Source: Azolla caroliniana (Eukaryota; Polypodiophyta). From it: 64,000 bases of DNA. Positions within the stretch are counted from its first letter, which is position 1. Every line of letters begins with the position of its first letter. A program made the position numbers and the translations under genes. The notes beneath the pieces were generated by a model. That model did not search any database and was not told where the DNA came from. It worked only from the letters and a program-made list of their open reading frames with translations. The DNA lies in the NCBI GenBank assembly GCA_043228905.1, contig JBHGNT010000018.1, forward strand, positions 13,144,001 through 13,208,000, written 5' to 3'. Below, in pieces: positions 1-10,151 of this stretch.

Positions 1-579
1 TCGGGAAGCTCACACAACTTTGTGAATGATCGTTTGGTTCAGATATGGGGAATCCAACCCACCGTAAGTGATCACACCTATACGGTGCACTTGGCTGATG
101 GAAGAGTACAATACATCAACTGGGCGATTCATTCATTAGGAATTTCTATTGATACTTATATACAGGAAGTAGACTACCATGTAATGAATCTTTGTACCAC
201 TGATGTAATACTGGGTTATCCCTGGTTCTATAATAAAATCTCTTCTTTATCTATTGATTGGGTTCATCATTCAATTACATTTGTACTGAACGACTGTACT
301 CATTTTATGCAATGTGTAAAAAAACAATCCCTCTCGATTGTTTCCTCTCCATCAATATCCGAGTATTCTTGTTCTACTCTATTTTATTGTGTACTTGATC
401 CGGACATTCTCGTTTACAATATCGATAATGTCTCGGTTCAATTAACATATTTTGAACAACAACAACTTGATGAAATCTTAAATGATTTTCGTGATGTTTT
501 TCCTAGTGAACTACCAGATGGGTTACCTCCAAAACGTAATATAGACCATCATATATTGTACCTGGCGTTGCACCAATAA
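1..579 (+). pseudogene. pol: gypsy-A copy 1: retropepsin-like protease and linker to RT
   Basis: The window opens on SGSSHNF, just after the catalytic Asp codon of a D-S/T-G retropepsin; gypsy-A copy 2 shows the complete FDSGSSHNF. The flap and second half (DVILGYPW) follow around residues 58-68 of the frame starting at 22. The linker RDVFPSELPDGLPP leads into the RT N terminus. A small deletion near 553-560, relative to copy 2, shifts the frame and produces the stop at 577-579; the next domain continues in another frame. In an active element this enzyme would cleave the Gag-Pol polyprotein inside the virus-like particle. Confidence 0.85.
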
Positions 580-1861
580 GTATACCCCCTTATCTCTTAA
601 GTCGATCCGAAGAGGATGAGGTATCTAAGCAACTCAAGGACTATTTACGAATGGGTTATATACGTTATAGTAAATCTCCATGGGGGGCACCAGTTCTCTT
701 GGTTAAGAAGAAAGAGGGCACATGGCGTATGTGTATTAATTACCGACGCTTGAATAAAGTGACGATCAAGAATTTGTATCCATTGCCCCGGGCTGACGAT
801 CTAATTGACCGTCTCCAGGGAGCTCGGTATTTTACGAAACTTGATCTCCGTACGGGCTACCATCAAATTCGTATAAGTGAGGATGATGTTCCTAAAACAG
901 CATTTCGTACGCGCTATGGCCATTATGAGTTTTTGGTTATGCCTTTTGGTTTGACCAATGCTCCAGATACATTTCAACTAGAAATGGATGACATTTTCCG
1001 AGAACAACTTGGAAAATTTGTCGTTATTTTCTTGGATGATATTTTAGTTTATAGCTGTACATTACACGAACATGCTAAACATGTCCGCTTTGTTTTACAA
1101 ACATTAGGTGACAAACAGTTTTACGCGAAGATCTCAAAATGTGAATTCTTCAAGAAATCAATTACTTATCTTGGACATCTCATAACCGAACGAGGAGTTG
1201 AAATTGATCCTTCTCGCATTGAGAAAATCAAGCTTTGGCCCACTCTTCGGAATATTCGAGAAGTTCGATCATTCCTTGGTTTTGTCGTGTTTTTGCGAAA
1301 ATCCCTTCGTAATTACTCCCAATTGACAACGTCGTTTACTGATCTTCTAAAAGGTCAAACATGTAAGTCTACAAAACCTATTTTCTGGAATGCTACGCTA
1401 CACCTCGCCTTTAAGGAACTCAAGGACCTGGTGTGCAAGGCTCCTTCACTTCTTTTACCTGATCCTTCAAAACCTTTTGAGGTTGAAACCGATGCAAGCA
1501 ATTATGCTATAGGTGCTATCTTATATCAAGATGGTAAACCAATAGCATTCGAGAGTAAGAAACTTGATTCTGCTCAATGTCGGTATACCGTTCAAGAAAA
1601 GGAATTATTTGCAGTTATACATGCACTCAAAACATGGCGCCATTATCTTTATGGAAATCGCTTTGTGGTAACTACGGACCACGAGTCCTTGAAATATTTT
1701 TGTGACCAACAAGACCTGAAAGGTCGTAAGGCATGATGGGCTGATCTCATGCAGGACTTTGATTTTTCCATACAATATCGTAAAGGTTCCATGAACACTG
1801 TCGCTGATACACTAAGTCGCATCCGTGAAGTTAACATGCTTAGCTTCACTGAAATAACATA
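580..1861 (+). pseudogene. pol: gypsy-A copy 1: reverse transcriptase and RNase H
   Basis: The frame includes [15 protein letters not shown], the palm motif [19 protein letters not shown], and the catalytic box FLDD ([11 protein letters not shown]). These are followed by RNase H with [25 protein letters not shown] and TTDHESLKY, so the DNA polymerase and RNase H signatures are present. An in-frame TGA at 1734-1736 sits where copies read Arg-Trp, consistent with CGA to TGA. The frame then continues to NTVADTLSR, the usual tail before integrase, and ends at TAA 1859-1861. It would copy element RNA to cDNA if intact. Confidence 0.9.
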
Positions 1862-2176
1862 AAATCTTTATGTGATGACAGTTATTACGCAAAATACTGG
1901 GCAAGAGTTGAGTCTGGAACAGACACCACCACATCCTCGAAGGAATACTTCTACATTGCTAACGGTCTGCTCTACCGTAATGGGAAGGTTTGTGTTCCAG
2001 ATTTGCCTGAGGTAAAAAAGAGGATTCTTTTTTAATGCCATGATGCACCCTCAACAGGGCACCCTGGAATACATCGCACACTCGTTCTCATCTCCACTCA
2101 ATTTTATTGGCCTAACATGCGTCCTGACATACATAGCTATGTGAATAAATATCACCAATGTCAGGTTAACAAAGCC
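1862..2176 (+). pseudogene. pol: gypsy-A copy 1: integrase zinc-binding region, first copy
   Basis: Broken frames spell an HHCC-type integrase N terminus: CHDAPSTGHPGIHRT, then FYWPNMRPDIHSYV and YHQCQVNKAE. The first Cys of the CxxC pair is Tyr here. A TAA at 2033-2035 interrupts just before CHDAP. At 2176 the sequence jumps straight back into RT ([12 protein letters not shown]), which is the junction of a tandem duplication rather than the expected integrase core. Confidence 0.8.
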
Positions 2177-3440
2177 GAGTTTTTGGTTATGCCTTTTGGT
2201 TTGACCAATGCTCTAGCTACATTTCAACAAGAAATGAATGACATTTTCCGAGAACAACTTGGAAATTTTTTCGTTATTTTCTTGGATGATATTTTAGTTT
2301 ATAGCCGTACATTACACAAACATGCTAAACATGTCCGCTTTGTTTTACAAACATTACGTGGCAAACAATTTTATGTGAAGATCTCAAAATGTGAGTTCTT
2401 CAAGAAATCAATTACTTATCTTGGACATCTCAAAACTGAACAAATAGTTGAAATTGATCCTTCTCGCATCGAAAAAATCAAGATTGGCCCACTCTTCGGA
2501 ACATTCGAGAAGTTTGATCATTCCTTGGTTTTGTCATGTTTTTGCGAAAATCCCTTCGTAATTACTCCCAATTGATGATGCCGTTTACTGATATTTTAAA
2601 AGGTCAAACACGTAATTCTACAAAACCTATTGTTTGGAATGCTACACTAGACCTTGCTTTTAAGGAACTCAAGGACCTGGTGGGTAAGGCTCCTTCACTT
2701 CTTTTACCCGATCCTTCAAAACCTTTTGAGGTTAAAACCGATGCAAGCGATTATGCTATAGGTGCTGTCTTATATCAAATGGTAAACCAATAACATTCGA
2801 AAGTAAGAAACTTGATTCTGCTCAATGTCAGTATACCGTTCAAGAAAAGGAATTATTTGCAATTATATATGCACTCAAAACATGCCGCCATTATCTTTAT
2901 GGAAATCGCTTTGTGGTAACTACAGACAACGAGTCCTTGAAATATTTTTGTGACCAACAAGACCTGAAAGGTTGTAAGGCACGATGGGTTGATCTCATCC
3001 AGGACTTTGATTTTTCCATATGATATCGTAAAGGTTCCATGAACACTATCGCTGATGCACTAAGTCGCGTCCGTGAAGTTAACATGTTTAGCTTCATTGA
3101 AATAACATCAGATCTTTATGATCACCTTCGAGGAAAGTATCCTGATGACAGTTATTTTGCAAAATATTGGGAAAGAGTTGACTTTGGAATAGACACCACC
3201 ACATCCTCGAAGGAATACTTCCACATTGCTACCACATTGCTAATGGTTTGCTCTACCGTAATGGGAAGGTTTGTGTTCCACATTTGCCTAAGGTCAAAAA
3301 GAGAATTCTTTTTGAATGTCATGATGCACCCTCAACAGGGCACCCTGGAATACATCGTACACTCGTTCTCATCTCCACTCAACTTTATTGGCCTAAGATG
3401 TGTCCTGACATACATAGCTATGAGACTAATGTCACCAATG
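2177..3440 (+). pseudogene. pol: gypsy-A copy 1: duplicated RT / RNase H / integrase zinc region
   Basis: This is a second, diverged copy of 927-2176. It has [19 protein letters not shown], the RNase H ETDASDYAIG-type motif (here KTDASDYAIG), NTIADALSR and the zinc-binding CHDAPSTGHPG. It is broken by frameshifts near 2480-2540, 2780 and 3430. The CxxC pair is recoverable only across a one-base deletion near 3430. The duplication keeps the domains in order, so it most likely arose by unequal exchange rather than by insertion of a second element. Confidence 0.85.
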
Positions 3441-3793
3441 TCAGGTTAACAAAGCCGAGCGACTTAAAGCCGCATGACTTTTACATCCCCTGGGCATTCC
3501 CAATAATAAGTGGGAAAGTATATCCATGAATTTTATTGTTAGCTTTCCTCGCACCCAAAAAGGCCATGATGCCATCTGGGTTGTGGTTGATAGACTAACT
3601 AAAATGGCCAGATATATTGCTACTAAAACCACGGTAACAGCTCCTGAATTGGCTTACCAATTCGTTGATGAGTTATTTCTTTTTTATGGGTTACCAATGG
3701 ATATCGTGAGTGATCGAGATCCAATGTTTACTAGTGACTTCTGGACGCAAGTCTTCAAGAAGTTAGAAACTACATTGAGCACGAGCTCCACGG
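3441..3793 (+). pseudogene. pol: gypsy-A copy 1: integrase core, 5' part (interrupted)
   Basis: The core reads WESISMNFIVSFPRT, then VVDRLTKMA, then the second catalytic Asp in VSDRDPMFTSDFW. The first catalytic Asp (normally SMDF) is Asn here, so the catalytic triad is broken. The reading stops at 3793 where NA1 is inserted, and integrase resumes at 8306 with HPQSDGQ. The element was an ordinary gypsy integrase before insertion. Confidence 0.85.
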
Positions 3794-4509
3794 TGTCGTG
3801 AAGATTTTCGTCCACAAGCGGAAACCCGAGCAACGAGAGCCAAAGAGCGACGTGCAACGTTGCACACGTACATAATGTATTTGTAATAGTAATAAGGGTA
3901 AAGGGTATGGTGCTAGAAATGCCCCATAAGATCCCTAAGGTATAAAGGTGATGTGGTCTTGTGCGCACATCCACGCGAGAGAGAGAGAGAGGTACTATGC
4001 GGTACATAGGTACCTAGTTGTTTGTGAGGAGGTGGGAGTTAAGGGGGCCATCAATCTCACCCTCCCCAAATCAAGGCAAATATCCCCTTTGAATGAAAGG
4101 GGGATATTTTAGTCTCAATTTTGTAAACGGTCTTCCCTCCTTGTGCTGTAAAAGGAGAGGGAAGGCACCATTGTGGGGGTTGCCTATTTTGAGTGTGCGA
4201 GGTATACCACATAGGTCGAGCGTTAGGGTTAGGGTTAGGGTTTCTTTATCTTCATCTTCGTCGGTTAGGGTTTCGAGTAGTCGTTTGGCGCGGCCTATGC
4301 GGCCACCATTTTGTAATCGTTCATTTCGTTTTAATATATCTTGTTGATCATCTTGTCTCCATCTTCCTCTTGTTCGATCTAATCTCTTGTTCATTCTTCT
4401 TCTTCTTGAGCAAAGCTTCCATTCCATGTCCGATTCCTTCTCCTCTACTCCTTAGTCCAAGACCCCCGTGGTCCCGCCCTTCGCCACGCACGCGCGTAGC
4501 AACGCGACA
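3794..4509 (+). repeat. NA1 5' LTR (716 bp)
   Basis: Starts TGTCGTGAAG and ends AACGCGACA, giving a perfect 5-bp TGTCG/CGACA inverted end. Contains a GA microsatellite near 3978, a short GTTAGG array (4222-4242), and the block AGACCCCCGTGGTCCCGCC (from 4461) that NA2 also has near its LTR end. Confidence 0.85.
4222..4242 (+). repeat. GTTAGG (TTAGGG-type) telomere-like mini-array in the NA1 LTR
   Basis: Three consecutive GTTAGG units, with a further GTTAGGG near 4264. It lies in the part of the 5' LTR that the 3' LTR lacks (about 4197-4455), so it is either an insertion in one LTR or lost from the other. Confidence 0.75.
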
Positions 4510-4513
4510 TATT

Positions 4514-4530
4514 TGGTGAACCTGACGTGA
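4514..4530 (+). promoter_or_regulatory. NA1 primer-binding site
   Basis: TGGTGAACCTGACGTGA begins 4 bases after the LTR end. NA2 has TGGTGAACCCAACGTGA at the equivalent place on the minus strand (62897-62881). I cannot name the priming tRNA; it is not the iMet type. Confidence 0.7.
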
Positions 4531-7166
4531 AGAGACGGCAATGGAGGAAGGAGATGGAAGCCGGAGACATCGCCGAAGTAATTACGAGAATGGCAAGGGA
4601 TTTCGCAAGAAGGAGAGAAAGATGGGAAGAGGCGTACAAGTACGATCGACGCGAGTTCGATCTATGGGTGTCGTCGGCAAAGGCTCCTCGAAGCGCAATG
4701 ATGGCATTCCAGGAGTTCGATCTCTGGTTTTCCCAACTTTCGGTCCGGGATCAAGAATCGGTGGGGGCGGACAAGGTCCTACTATTCTTGAAGTCAGTCA
4801 ACGAAAGGGGAAGAATGGCCATTTTTCCCTACCTCGAAGACGATGAAGGGGCGTATGGCCTCACCGAAGACTGGAACGAGGTGGAATGGGCGTGCATACA
4901 ATGCGATGAGAGGCGGTCGGCCACAACGCGACCCGCGAGCGGCGGAGAAGAGAGAGCGGCGACCGATTATGCACTACCGCCGGAAGAGAGCTCAACGCAA
5001 ATCGGTTCGGAGGAGCTCGACATCGAAGCCTTGGTGCGGGAAGCGTACGAGATCATAGAGGCACAAATCGAAGCCGAAGAAGGGCTTATTGCGGAGTCGG
5101 GGCCGAGCGGATCGGAGGATGAGGAGGCCGAAAGAGAATGGTACATCGGTACCACGGGAGAGGGTGCGGGACGAGCCACCCTCTCGACATGCGGAGAAAG
5201 ATCGACTGAGGATGAGGTCGGGGACGGTGAGGCGGTGATCGCCGGTTCGAGCGGACATGAGGGAGTTCGGGCATGGAGGCCCGAAACATCGAGCGGGGAG
5301 AAGACGGGCGGTGGTGCCGGGACCTTACGCACACCGGGCCTAGAGACTCCGGCAACCGGCCCGAGAGCCGGTGTGAGACCTAGAGTGACGGGCGGTGGCG
5401 GCGGCAAGGCGGGCGACCACGATGGTGACATGGGAGAGGGTGCGGAAAGAGAGACTCTCTCGTCTTGCGGCGAATGGACGGCCATGGAGGCCGGTAACTA
5501 CGGATTCGGGACATGGCGGCCCGAAACATCGAGGGAGGAGGAGACAAGCGGCGGTGCTGCGACCTTACACACACCGGCCCTAGAGGCACCGGCGGTCGGC
5601 CCGATTGCCGGCGTGAGCCCTAGAGCGACGGGCGGTGGCGGCGGCAAGGTGGGCAACCAAGACAACGGTAATGAGACTGTGGAATAGGAGGCGGCAAGCA
5701 TAATTGATGCTTGCATATACAGAGGCGGCGTAGCCACGGACGACAATGTCCGAATGGAGGTGGCTACGGGCATAGCATCGACGAGCGGCGGCGTTGCTAC
5801 CTTACACGCACCGGTTCAAGAGACACCGGCGGCCGGCCCGAGTGCCCGCGTGAGACCTAGGGTAATGAACGGTGGCGGCGGCAAGGCGGACGACCACGGT
5901 GACGATGTGGGAGAGGGTGCGGAGCGAGCGACCCTCTCGACTTGTGGAAAGAGGACGGCCATGAATGAGGCCGATATCTACGGAGCAATGGACGCCACTT
6001 CGAGAGTGGGCGAAAGTTTCGGGACGCGGTTGCCCGAAACGTTCTACGAGGATTTCGCGAGCATACTGGAGGCTTGCGAAATCGAGGAAGAAGAGGAGAC
6101 GAGCGGCGGTGCTGCGACCTTCCACACACCGGTCCTAGAGACTCCGGCAACTGGCCCGAGAGCCGGTGTGAGACCTAGAGAGACGGACGGTGGCGGCGGC
6201 AAGGCGGGCAACCGAAATGACGAAGAGGAGGTTTGTAGCGGACAGAGGCGAGATCCCTCGACACCGGGGCCGGAGACTTCGGCGGTTGCGCCCGAGTGTG
6301 GACATAAGACCGGAGAGATGGGCGGTGGCCGTGAGGATAGGAGGCCTAGTGGGCACGGTGATCACGGCTTGCTAGAAGACCGAGAGCGAGAGGGACCTTC
6401 CACACCCATTCTAGAGACTTCGGCGGTTGCGGATCAACGTGAGACCGGAGAGACGGCGCGTGGCGGCGAGGAGTTGGAGGCCGAAGCAGACAAAGTTATC
6501 GGAGCGGGTATCCGGTATGAGATGATGGACGAGCGGGTCCAAGATGGCGAGCCCGGGTCGGAACAGGCTATGGTGACAAAGGAAGAAGTGGCCGACGCGA
6601 AGGTTGGGTCTACGGCGGATGAAGGGCGTAACACGAAGCATGCATTACGGTCGGTGAAGGGCCCAAGAACGAGCATGCATCCGAGAGAGGGTCAACGAGT
6701 GACCGGAAACGGTGGACCGATTGAGCCTTTGAGAGGTGAGGACTCGGTCGTGGACCGAGAGTGGGAGGAACCCTCCACACCTACCCGTGAGGCATCGACA
6801 GTCGCGGATTGAAAGGAGAACGGGGAAACGGTGGGTAGCGGTGAGGAGTTGGAGATCGATGCGGAGGTCGGGTCTACGGCGGAAGTGCGACACGAGACGC
6901 ATACAATACGGACGGTGGAGGGCCAAGACACAAGCATGCATACGGCGGATGGGCGACAACGATTGACCGACGATGACAGTCAGGTCAAGCCTTCGATAGG
7001 CAAGCGTGGGACGAAGGACGGCGCGGCGAAACACCAAGACCGACGACATGGGCCGAGCGCGATCTGCATGAGCGGAGAGTCGTGTCTAGGAAAACGGAGG
7101 AGGTGCGTGGAGAACGGAGGGCTACGCACCGGGAAGAGAAAACGCGGTGTCCCGAAGGACATGTGA
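4527..7166 (+). pseudogene. gag: NA1 Gag-like protein with long Gly/Arg/Glu-rich repeat tail
   Basis: One frame runs 4527-7166 and is interrupted only by TAG 5685-5687 and TGA 6810-6812. The N-terminal 130 residues (EVITRMARDFARRR, FDLWFSQLSVRDQESVGADK, GLTEDWNEVEWACIQCDE) match NA2 (RFAQLSKRDQGLVGASK, GLTENWVEVERVCQQHDK), which suggests a conserved capsid-type domain. Relative to NA2, about 110 residues are missing after RRRERW. The tail consists of repeated blocks of about 80-90 residues containing TPxLETPATGPRAGVRPR and TGGGGGKAG. No zinc knuckle or enzyme motif is visible. The assignment as Gag rests on its position after the primer site and its homology to the NA2 frame, not on a recognised domain. 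Confidence 0.7.
5290..6450 (+). repeat. In-frame degenerate tandem repeats in the NA1 coding frame
   Basis: At least four imperfect DNA repeats of roughly 240-310 bp encode recurring GGGKAG(D/N), TLSxCG and TPxLETPAxGP blocks, near 5320, 5570, 5810 and 6130, with a degenerate fifth near 6260. Units keep the reading frame. Confidence 0.7.
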
Positions 7167-7848
7167 GGCCAATCGGGCCAAGAGGGCGCGGGTCGAGGCG
7201 AAGCGGTAATGAGAGCCACGAAGAAGGACGGGGTGATGGCACACTCTACCGCGAGAGAGCACGACGAACAAGGGGAAAGCGAAAAGCGCATGATGGGGTC
7301 ATCGAAGGACCGAAGCAGGAGCACGCATTCGGAGGAGAGCATCGTCACATGGGAAGAGCCTACGGAAGGGAAGCGTGGAGCGGAGAGAGTCGGCACGCCG
7401 AGGTGCGCGGCACGCAAAGGGCGGAATCCGGCATGCGACCGGGAGCGCATCCGGAGGATATACGAGGCGGACAAAGGAAGAGCAACCGAGTCGGCGACGG
7501 CGTTCGGGAGGACCGAACGGGGAGGAAAGCACGGGCATCGGATACGGCGGGTCGGATGTAGTCGGTGGTTCAAGGACCCACAGTGGACGTGGTGGATCGG
7601 GTGGAGGCAATGACTCGGCGAACATCGTCGAGTGTGGCGGATCGGATGGCGCCGACGATTCGAGACCATTCGGCGAGGATGGTGGACCGGAAGGCGGCGG
7701 CGGTTCGTATGGACGGGGTGGTCTTGCTCGAAGTGGAAGACAAAACCGGGCGGGCCCACGAGGACGCTAAGGATTCGGCCGGTCGTCGTGGCCGAAAATC
7801 TCGTGTTCTCTCCCCTATGTTTTGGCACATACCAGTGGATGTGCGGTT
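7167..7848 (+). other. NA1 3' untranslated stretch
   Basis: GC- and purine-rich sequence between the last in-frame codon and the polypurine tract. Several overlapping frames are open by composition alone; I see no domain or conserved motif. Confidence 0.5.
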
Positions 7849-7861
7849 AGGTGGGGGCGGA
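7849..7861 (+). promoter_or_regulatory. NA1 polypurine tract
   Basis: AGGTGGGGGCGGA directly abuts the right LTR. NA2 has the equivalent GGTGAGGGTGGA, also preceded by a GATGTGCGG block, so plus-strand priming signals are conserved in the family. Confidence 0.75.
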
Positions 7862-8305
7862 TGTCGTGAAGATTTTCGTCCACAAGCGGAAACCCGAGCA
7901 ACGAGAGCCAAAGAGCGATGTGCAACATTGCACACGTACATAATGTATTTGTAATAGTAATAAGGGTAAAGGGTATGGTGCTAGAAATGCCCCATAAGAT
8001 CCCTAAGGTATAAAGGTGATGTGGTCTTGTGCGCACATCCACGCGCGAGAGAGAGAGAGGTACTATGCGGTACATAGGTACCTAGTTGTTTGTGAGGAGG
8101 TGGGAGTTAAGGGGGCCATCAATCTCACCCTCCCCAAATCAAGGCAAATATCCCCTTTGAATGAAAGGGGGATATTTTAGTCTCACTTTTGTAAACGGTC
8201 TTCCCTCCTTGTGCTATAAAAGGAGAGGGAAGGCACCATTGTGGGGGTTGCCTATTTTGAGTGTCCAAGACCCCCGTGGTCCCGCCCTTCGCCACGCACG
8301 GGACA
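7862..8305 (+). repeat. NA1 3' LTR (444 bp, internally deleted)
   Basis: Near-identical to 3794-4196, then jumps to the AGACCCCCGTGG block, lacking about 260 bp of the left LTR including the GTTAGG array. It also lacks about 12 bp just before its terminal GGGACA. Confidence 0.85.
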
Positions 8306-9118
8306 ACGGATCATCCTCAATCCGATGGACAGACATAACAAGTAAATCAAATTATTGAGGACATGCTCTAAGCATTCGTTGGTGCAAAACCAACAAAATG
8401 GGAATTTTATCTCCCAATTTTGGAGTTTGCTTATAACAGCTCCAAGCATACATCAACGAGATATAGTCCTTTTATGTTGATGTATGGTTTTCAACCACGA
8501 GCCCCGATTGATGTTAATATACATCACGATGAGTTGCGACATACGCAAAACTTTCTTTGGGATATGCAAGATATGTTGCATATTGCATGAGATAATATAA
8601 AAACAGCTTAAGATAGAGCACATTTTTATGTCGATCATCATAGCCAACCTCGTGTATTCAACCTTGGACAGAAGGTATTTTTATGTGTACCTGACAATTC
8701 TAAGACATTGTCTAAGAGTAAGTGCGCTAAGTTAGCCCCACGTTTCTGTGGACCTTTTACAGTTCTCAAACGCATTGGGTCATCAGCCTATCGTCTTGCT
8801 CTTCCCGATGGTGTTGAAATTCATCCAGTTTTTCATGTGAGTCGTGTAAAAGAACTTCTAGGTTTTGGTGACAATACAGTTACAACTGAAACTTTGGTTA
8901 CTTCTGAAGAATTATCTTCTAAACCACATGTACCAGAAAGAATCCTCGATGTTAAAACAAAAAAATTACATACTAAAGAAATCCGAGAATTTAAAACAAA
9001 ATGGATGGATAAATCAATAAAAGATGCCACATGGGAATGTGAAAATACTCTCAACTACCCTAACTTTCCATTGCAAGAGTGCAATGTTTTAAAGAGGGGG
9101 AGTATGTTACGGGCATGA
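8306..9118 (+). pseudogene. pol: gypsy-A copy 1: integrase C-terminal part and chromodomain
   Basis: Integrase resumes after NA1 with HPQSDGQT, then the catalytic-Glu region and FAYNSSKHTSTRYSPF. The C-terminal part includes GPFTVLKRIGSSAYRLALP and HPVFHVSRVKE. A chromodomain follows (PERILDVKTKKLHTKE, KWMDKSIKDATWECE). Chromodomains tether integration to modified histones. In-frame stops occur at 8335-8370 (two) and 8588-8611 (two); the last 136 residues from 8708 are open. Ends at TGA 9116-9118, overlapping the start of the LTR. Confidence 0.85.
9092..9104 (+). promoter_or_regulatory. gypsy-A copy 1 polypurine tract
   Basis: AAGAGGGGGAGTA immediately before the LTR start TGTTACGGG. Confidence 0.75.
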
Positions 9119-9163
9119 CCATATAATATCCCGTGTTGAGAATTTATACCGTAACATTCTATA

Positions 9164-9175
9164 CACGTGGATAAG
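9164..9175 (+). promoter_or_regulatory. G-box plus I-box composite in gypsy-A LTR
   Basis: CACGTG is followed without gap by GATAAG. The same 12 bases are kept in the diverged LTR at about 18898-18909. This pairing is typical of light-responsive plant promoters; function here is inferred. Confidence 0.55.
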
Positions 9176-9284
9176 TGTGAGGGTTAAATGAGAGTGTAAA
9201 GAAGGGAAGAATTACTTTTAATCCTCCGAATTTAGACAACCTATTAGGCCAAGTGTGAATTTGCCTCGGGGCCTTGGGTATCGC

Positions 9285-9292
9285 TATAAATA
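9285..9292 (+). promoter_or_regulatory. TATA box of gypsy-A LTR
   Basis: TATAAATA, also present in the diverged LTR copy at about 19016-19025. Confidence 0.6.
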
Positions 9293-9561
9293 AGAGGCCT
9301 AGCTACCCTCATTTCATCATCTTGTTGACTACGTCGAGACTCTGTCTTGTGCTGGGTCAACTCTTATAGCGAGCGCGCCAGCACCAGGTACGACTCGACC
9401 CCATGGCGGTGGTATGGGACGCCGATCGAGGCTCGAGTATGTCTCGATCCCTTCGCTCGGGGGTGGTCGGGTGAATCGACACCCTTCTTTCTCTCTCTCC
9501 TTTCTATCTAGATCTATCTTTTATCCTTATTTTATGCTTACATTAGTTCATGTCTCTAACA

Positions 9562-10151
9562 TTGGTTTCAACCTCAAAAGGTTTTGAAGGATCAGGTAAA
9601 AGAAGTGAAGGAGCCTTGCACACTAGGTCCTTGAGTTCCTTAAAGGCGAGGTGTAGTGTAGCATTCCAGACAATAGGTTTTGTAGACTTACGCGTTTGAC
9701 CTTTTAGAAGATCAGTAAACGGCATTGTCAATTGGGAGAAATTACGAAGGGAGTTTCGCAAAAACCCGACAAAACCAAGGAATGATCGAACTTCTCGAAT
9801 ATTCTGAAGAGTGGGCCTAATTTTCTTGATGCGAGAAGGATCAATTTCAACTCCTCGTTCGGTTATGAGATGTCCAAGATAAGTAATTGATTTTTTGAAG
9901 AACTCACATTTCGAGATCTTCGCATAAAACGGTTTTTCATGCAATGTTTGTAAAACAAAGCGGACATGTTTAGCATGTTCTTGTAATGTACAACTGTAAA
10001 CTAAAATATCATCCAAGAAAATAACGACAAATTTTCCAAGCTGTTCTTGGAAAATGTCATTCATTTCTTGTTGAAATGTAGTCGGAGCATTGGTCAAATC
10101 AAAGGGCATAACCAAAAACTCATAATGGCCATAGCGCGTACGAAATGCCAT
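9562..10151 (-). pseudogene. pol: gypsy-A copy 2: RT catalytic half and RNase H start
   Basis: Reads [27 protein letters not shown] (catalytic box), [20 protein letters not shown] and then RNase H up to FEVET. It is separated from the upstream part by a frameshift at about 10150 after GYHQIRI. It ends at the junction with the copy 1 LTR. Confidence 0.87.

Larger units (their letters stand above)
927..3440 (+). repeat. 1.25-kb direct tandem duplication inside gypsy-A pol
   Basis: Unit 1 is about 927-2176 and unit 2 about 2177-3440, offset about 1250 bp. The junction reads from AACAAAGCC (integrase) into GAGTTTTTGGTTATGCC (RT), and GAG is shared at both sides, a short microhomology. The units have diverged by many substitutions and indels, so the event is not recent. 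Confidence 0.8.
3794..8305 (+). mobile_element. Non-autonomous LTR retroelement NA1 (gag-only), 4.5 kb
   Basis: It is bounded by TGTCG...GACA ends and a 4-bp target duplication ACGG (3790-3793 and 8306-8309). LTRs are 3794-4509 and 7862-8305. A primer site follows the left LTR and a polypurine tract precedes the right LTR. Between them lies one long Gag-like, repeat-rich frame and no protease, RT, RNase H or integrase. This is the LARD-like layout and it must mobilise in trans. A related copy, NA2, lies at 59912-63492 on the minus strand; they share LTR end blocks, primer site, polypurine context and protein motifs. NA1 sits inside the gypsy-A integrase. Confidence 0.88.
1..9561 (+). mobile_element. 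Ty3/gypsy chromovirus, gypsy-A copy 1 (5' end outside window)
   Basis: Domains run protease, reverse transcriptase, RNase H, integrase, chromodomain and 3' LTR, which is the Ty3/gypsy order; the C-terminal chromodomain marks a chromovirus. The copy is dead: it has frameshifts, stops, a 1.25-kb internal tandem duplication, and the NA1 insertion (3794-8305) inside the integrase. Its 3' LTR ends at 9561, exactly where an opposite-strand gypsy-A RNase H begins. Copy 1 therefore probably inserted into copy 2, and the left half of copy 2 and the 5' LTR of copy 1 lie outside the window. Confidence 0.9.
9105..9561 (+). repeat. gypsy-A copy 1 3' LTR (457 bp)
   Basis: TGTTA...TAACA ends form a perfect 5-bp inverted terminus. 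A TATA box (TATAAATA, 9285-9292) lies mid-LTR with the G-box/I-box pair about 110 bp upstream. A diverged copy in the same orientation is at 18858-19289. Confidence 0.85.

Noticed and set aside
4193-4519. Short open frames in the NA1 5' LTR
   Set aside because: They lie in LTR and primer-site sequence, lack motifs, and are absent from the 3' LTR.
6980-7828. A 282-codon minus-strand frame (Arg/Ser/Pro-rich) opposite the NA1 3' region
   Set aside because: It arises from high GC and purine bias of the plus strand; several frames are open at once, no motif is visible, and NA2 does not conserve it.
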